From an uncultured Coriobacteriaceae bacterium (GTDB taxonomy: Bacteria > Actinomycetota > Coriobacteriia > Coriobacteriales > Atopobiaceae), in the NCBI GenBank assembly GCA_900551595.1, contig URWR01000032.1, forward strand, positions 1-12,949: a stretch of DNA of 12,949 bases, read 5' to 3'. Position 1 is the first letter of the stretch. Every line of letters starts with the position of its first letter. Both the position numbers and the translations under genes were made by a program. Below, piece after piece: positions 8,935 to 12,949 of this stretch. The notes under the pieces were generated by a model, which was given only the letters and a program-made list of their open reading frames with translations, did no database searches and was not told the DNA's origin.

Positions 8935-10092
8935 CTAACGCGCCCTTCGTTCACGCAGAGCACCCATGAGAGCTCCAACGCCACCAAGTTCAAGCGAGAA
9001 GGCCGCCTTTGAAAGAGCAGACTCTCCATGGACACTTTCACGCAAACGCAAGTAATGATCTGGATCGTCAATTATTTTGCGAATATTGAGTGCACGCCAT
9101 GAATCAAGCGCATCCCAATCAATGCGTCCGGCATCATCCATCTTCGAAAATTCAAGTGAAATTGAACGTATAAATTCCTTTCGATACTCAGGAGCAATAC
9201 GATCAACATTCCAAAGATACGCGTTGAGACGTGCAACAACAGAGGCACGTCGAAGGGTGCGAGCGTGTGTTTGGTCATCCCGACGAGCAAGCCAACGATC
9301 TATCTCGTCAAACTCCTTACGCACCGCATACACTTTTCCACGTGAGCGCACGGAAGACGCCTCATTATCCTGACGATAATGGATGATCGGCTCGTCGAAA
9401 AAGACAGCACTCTTTGCTGAAGCATATGTCTTAAAGGCGAACGAGGTGTCCTGATAGGAAGCACCCGGCGTTTCCAAGAACGAAATCGCATTATTGACCA
9501 GCATTTCACGCTTGAATACGCCACACCAAATAGCAGATTTATACAGAAAAACACGCGGTTCATCGCGCGGATCGATCGATCTATTGATGATATCTTCAGC
9601 ATAAGGATGCTGAACAATATCGCGTGGTCCCTTTGACCAGTACAAGGAATATGTGCCACGAGCTATGTCGGCATCATATGCCTCTACTACTGTCATAAGG
9701 CGCTCAAGTGCACCGGGAAACATAATGTCATCGGATTCAAGGAAGCCTACATAGGTTCCCTTTGCCTGAGAGAGACCAATGTTGAGAGTGGCACCATAGC
9801 CAGAATTTGGCTTATCTATGACACGAAAACGAGGATCTTTAGCCTCAAACTCATGAGCAATTTCAGAGGAGCTATCAGTGGAGCCATCATTGAGCAGCAG
9901 TGCTTCAAAGTCTACATAGCTTTGATTCTGTAAGGACGACAGACATTGGTGCAAGAATCGCTCGACGTTATAGATTGGCACAAGAATGGTGACGGCAGGA
10001 GCTTCGATATAGTCAACATCTTCATAATCGAGCTCAACCGCAGGCTCAGATTCTTCTGGTGTGGTATCCAGCTCGAGCACATCCTCAGCCAT
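8935..10092 (-). CDS. Glycosyltransferase family 2 (type I of this cluster, first copy)
   Basis: A family-2 transferase of 385 residues, and the first glycosyltransferase after the exporter genes. It carries an unusual N-terminal tail of about 32 residues, very rich in Asp and Glu, before the GT-A domain starts at VTILVPIYNVERF. The domain shows LNDGSTDSS (67-75), KPNSGYG near 94-100 and ESDD at 119-122. The second half has ETPGASYQD (207-215), YRQDNEASSVRS (239-250) and a C-terminal GGVGALMGALRER, all shared with the gene at 6715-7827. I chose the ATG at 10092 because GGGAG lies nine bases upstream and it starts four bases after the ATPase stop. A longer frame to 10146 would overlap the ATPase gene by 50 bases. 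Confidence 0.92.
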   Translation of the reverse strand: MAEDVLELDTTPEESEPAVELDYEDVDYIEAPAVTILVPIYNVERFLHQCLSSLQNQSYVDFEALLLNDGSTDSSSEIAHEFEAKDPRFRVIDKPNSGYGATLNIGLSQAKGTYVGFLESDDIMFPGALERLMTVVEAYDADIARGTYSLYWSKGPRDIVQHPYAEDIINRSIDPRDEPRVFLYKSAIWCGVFKREMLVNNAISFLETPGASYQDTSFAFKTYASAKSAVFFDEPIIHYRQDNEASSVRSRGKVYAVRKEFDEIDRWLARRDDQTHARTLRRASVVARLNAYLWNVDRIAPEYRKEFIRSISLEFSKMDDAGRIDWDALDSWRALNIRKIIDDPDHYLRLRESVHGESALSKAAFSLELGGVGALMGALRERRAR

Positions 10093-10096
10093 GCGA

Positions 10097-10900
10097 TCAC
10101 GCTCCCAAGTTACGATAGGCAGCACATACCTCTTCGGTTGGACCAATCATCCGCTGTTCGCCCTTCTCAATCCAGCACACGCGATCACACATGCGCTCGA
10201 CCAAGTCGATGCTATGGCTTACCAGCAAAACAGTAACCCCGTCAGCCTCAATAAGCTCATTGATACGTCGCTCACATTTTTGTTGGAACAAAAAGTCGCC
10301 AACAGAAAGCGTCTCATCGACAATAAGAATATCGGGTTCTGTGATTGTTGCGATAGCAAATGCAATACGAGCAACCATACCACTCGAATAATTCTTAAGT
10401 GGCATATCCATAAAATCCTGAAGCTCAGCAAAAGCAACAATTTCATCAAAATGTTCGTCGATAAAGTCTTTGCGATAACCGAGCAAAGCTCCATTGAGAT
10501 AGATATTCTCTTTTGCCGTAAGCTCCATATCAAAGCCAGCACCAAGCTCAATAAGCGGAGCGATAGAGCCTGTAACAGTGCAGGTTCCCTCCGAGGCTTC
10601 CAAAACGCCAGCAATAATCTTTAGCATGGTAGATTTACCAGAACCGTTAGTGCCTACCAAACCAAACGACTCACCGCGTTTAACTTGAAAGTTAATATGA
10701 TTGAGCGCTCGGAATTCTTTAAATTTCAATTCACCTCGTGTAAGAGCGAGAAAATACTCTTTCAAAGAGTTGAATTGTTCTGAAGCAATATTAAAAATCA
10801 TCGAGACATCATGTACATCAATGATGGCCTCACCAGATTGGTGAGAACAAGAAGTTTGAGGGGTCTCGATAGCCTGTTGAGAAGTGACAGATTCGCCCAC
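10097..10900 (-). CDS. ABC-2 polysaccharide exporter, ATP-binding subunit (RgpD/TagH/Wzt type)
   Basis: This is the ATPase that drives export of a lipid-linked polysaccharide across the membrane together with the permease encoded just upstream. It has 267 residues. Visible are Walker A GTNGSGKST (83-91), the altered signature YSSGM (171-175) typical of this exporter family, Walker B ILIVDE (191-196), SVGD (199-202) and the switch His229 in LLVSHS. The N-terminal insertion before the first strand (FNSLKEYF, then GELKFKEFRAL) is also typical of TagH/Wzt/RgpD proteins. It ends shortly after the nucleotide-binding domain, so there is no C-terminal carbohydrate-binding domain as in some Wzt proteins. 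The start is GTG at 10900 behind AAGGGG at five bases, nine bases after the permease stop. Confidence 0.95.
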   Translation of the reverse strand: MGESVTSQQAIETPQTSCSHQSGEAIIDVHDVSMIFNIASEQFNSLKEYFLALTRGELKFKEFRALNHINFQVKRGESFGLVGTNGSGKSTMLKIIAGVLEASEGTCTVTGSIAPLIELGAGFDMELTAKENIYLNGALLGYRKDFIDEHFDEIVAFAELQDFMDMPLKNYSSGMVARIAFAIATITEPDILIVDETLSVGDFLFQQKCERRINELIEADGVTVLLVSHSIDLVERMCDRVCWIEKGEQRMIGPTEEVCAAYRNLGA

Positions 10901-10909
10901 GATATCCCC

Positions 10910-11761
10910 TTAGATGTAAAGAATGAACTTATGCTGATGACGTTTAAATACGCACCAACCAACGACCAGTGCAAAGACAGCAAAAGCTACGCAACGAATT
11001 AACAAACTGACTGTTGGCAGCTGCTGATACAGAAGAACATCTCGAATGCAGGTGATATAGCAATACATGGGATTAAATGCCTCAAAGGTTTGCATCCATC
11101 CAGGAAGAATCGAGAACGGATAGAACAGAGGAGTGGCATACATCCAAGCAGTAAGGAAAACGCCCCAGAGATGAATAACATCTCTAAAGAAAACTGCAGC
11201 AGCAGAAAGGAAAAGCGAAATACCAATACAGAAAAGACCAAGCAAAAGAACAATCACTGGAAGCAGCAAGGCATAAGGTGTGAGAGGAATTTGGAAGAAG
11301 AGCATAACTACTGCTACCGCAATAAGTGAGAAGGCATAGTTAACAAGACCAAAGAGTACTTTTTGGACGGGAAAAACAAAACGATTGATTTTTACCTTTT
11401 TAAGCAGTGCAGAAGCTCCAAGTATCGACTGCATACCTTGCGTTGTCGAATCATTCATAAGCGACCAGGCAGTATTACCCAAAATGAGATAGAGGGGATA
11501 ATTGCCAAGCGTAGGATCGCTATAGCGCATAAATGACGAAAAGACAGCAGCCATAACAATCATCATAAGGAGCGGGTTCAAAACACTCCAAATAACACCG
11601 AGCGCACTTCGGCGATATTTAAGCTTAAAGTCTTTTGAGACTAACTGCTTAAGAATAAAAAGATCGCGCCTATGCGGTGGATACCACGTACGCTCACGTA
11701 ATTCAGCTGAAGAACCTTTAGCATCTACAGCGTGAGAAAGGTTCGTATCTTTGGAGTCCAA
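10910..11761 (-). CDS. ABC-2 polysaccharide exporter, permease subunit (RgpC/TagG/Wzm type)
   Basis: The membrane subunit of the exporter, about 283 residues. After a hydrophilic N-terminus comes KDFKLKYRRSALGVIWSVLNPL, the characteristic entry to the first helix in this family. About six membrane segments follow (roughly residues 55-77, 90-108, 136-157, 163-188, 199-220, 253-272). The conserved RDVIHLWGVFL and FNPMY elements lie around the fifth. The frame extends to an ATG at 11815, but AGGA sits only one base before it. The TTG at 11761 follows GGAGG at four bases and I prefer it, without certainty. It is the first gene of the six-gene polysaccharide operon, and its partner ATPase follows nine bases later. 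Likely substrate: an undecaprenyl-linked glycan (inferred). Confidence 0.92.
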   Translation of the reverse strand: MDSKDTNLSHAVDAKGSSAELRERTWYPPHRRDLFILKQLVSKDFKLKYRRSALGVIWSVLNPLLMMIVMAAVFSSFMRYSDPTLGNYPLYLILGNTAWSLMNDSTTQGMQSILGASALLKKVKINRFVFPVQKVLFGLVNYAFSLIAVAVVMLFFQIPLTPYALLLPVIVLLLGLFCIGISLFLSAAAVFFRDVIHLWGVFLTAWMYATPLFYPFSILPGWMQTFEAFNPMYCYITCIRDVLLYQQLPTVSLLIRCVAFAVFALVVGWCVFKRHQHKFILYI

Positions 11762-11905
11762 AATACCTCCAGCAACTCGGGGATAAGGCAACCAATTAAC
11801 GCATGAACGGTACATATCCTAACAAAGCAAACGAGCTCCTGGAGAAGTCTCACAGCATGAACAGAGATACGCTTTAAACTGCCTCTCCCCACGCCCTCTC
11901 TATAC

Positions 11906-11931
11906 AAAAACACCCTCGATGTCGAGGGTGT
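11906..11931 (-). terminator. Intrinsic terminator of the rrn operon
   Basis: ACACCCTCG and CGAGGGTGT form a perfect nine-pair stem with a four-base loop, followed by TTTTTG on the minus strand. It lies about 25 bases after the 3' end of the 5S gene and closes the rRNA operon before the polysaccharide genes. Confidence 0.9.
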
Positions 11932-11950
11932 TCATATTTTCGAATGTCGC

Positions 11951-12076
11951 TTGCGGGTCGGCGACGCCCTGCTCTCCCACGATCTAAACCGCAGTACCAT
12001 CGGCGCGGGGTGGCTTAACTTCCGGGTTCGGTATGGGACCGGGTGTACCCCACCCGCCAAAACCGCCGACCCGCAA
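11951..12076 (-). repeat. 13-bp inverted repeat enclosing 5S (helix I plus processing stem)
   Basis: TTGCGGGTCGGCG and CGCCGACCCGCAA pair perfectly around the 5S gene. The inner part is helix I of 5S; the outer four or so pairs lie in the flanks and probably form the stem cut during 5S maturation. This follows from the sequence; the cutting enzyme is not inferred. Confidence 0.7.
11955..12072 (-). rRNA. rrf: 5S ribosomal RNA
   Basis: The minus strand carries hallmark 5S sequence: GGTACACCCGGTCCCATACC, then CGAACCCGGAAGTTAAGC, then GATGGTACTGCGG and GTGGGAGAGCAGG. The ends GGGTCGGCG and CGCCGACCC pair as helix I. Length is about 117 bases, normal for bacteria. Exact ends may be off by one or two bases because the pairing continues into the flanks. 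It sits downstream of 23S in the usual 23S-5S order. Confidence 0.95.
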
Positions 12077-12154
12077 GGGACATTCGGCATATGCTGTTTT
12101 AAACCGCACCCTGAGGGCCGCACAGCGCGTAGCTAAGAGGTTCTTGAGAAGAAA

Positions 12155-12949
<795 letters not shown>

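Noticed and set aside
10093..10146. Longer start for the first glycosyltransferase at 10146
   Set aside because: It would overlap the ATPase gene by 50 bases and has no clear ribosome site; ATG 10092 has GGGAG at nine bases.
11725..11913. Minus-strand open frame upstream of and overlapping the permease gene
   Set aside because: It starts in the U-run of the rrn terminator, overlaps the permease start in another frame and does not look like a natural protein.
11899..11925. TCGACA and TATAGA on the minus strand as a promoter of the polysaccharide operon
   Set aside because: The spacer is only 15 bases and the -35 lies inside the rrn terminator stem. I see no better promoter between 11816 and 11905, so I leave the promoter of this operon unassigned.

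Overview
The window looks like chromosomal DNA from a Gram-positive bacterium of moderate GC content. My best guess is an actinobacterium of class Coriobacteriia (Atopobium/Lancefieldella/Olsenella type). The reasons are the mix of a PyrR-regulated pyr operon with a class 1B dihydroorotate dehydrogenase and its PyrK partner, the frequent GTG/TTG starts, and the overall feel of the rRNA. This is inference; the 23S fragment would settle it. Every confident gene lies on the minus strand, so transcription runs from right to left.

Right end (about 11906-12949): the 3' part of a 23S rRNA gene, cut by the window edge, then a short spacer without tRNA, a complete 5S rRNA, and a strong intrinsic terminator that closes the rrn operon.

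Middle (5633-11815): a tight six-gene operon for making and exporting a surface polysaccharide. A two-component ABC-2 exporter (permease, then ATPase, of the RgpC/RgpD, TagG/TagH, Wzm/Wzt type) comes first. Four family-2 glycosyltransferases follow. They fall into two paralogous types in the order I-II-I-II, as if a two-gene cassette had been duplicated. A small hairpin with a U-rich tail ends this operon. Sugar and polymer are unknown; no initiating transferase, ligase or nucleotide-sugar genes are in the window.

Left (188-5625): the pyrimidine operon pyrR-pyrB-pyrC-pyrK-pyrD-pyrF. It has its own promoter and a leader that reads as a complete PyrR transcription attenuator: PyrR-binding hairpin (anti-antiterminator), competing antiterminator pairing, and an intrinsic terminator directly before pyrR. 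The genes overlap or nearly touch, apart from a 52-base gap between pyrC and pyrK that holds a perfect 10-bp hairpin. Together the enzymes convert carbamoyl phosphate plus aspartate to orotate, and OMP to UMP. carAB and pyrE are not in the window.

Far left (1-187): about 160 bases that may hold the end of a convergent plus-strand gene (weak). I see no clear terminator for the pyr operon there.

The most interesting points are the pyr leader, where the closing pairs of the PyrR-binding loop differ from the usual ones while pairing is kept, and the alternating duplicated glycosyltransferase pairs behind the exporter.
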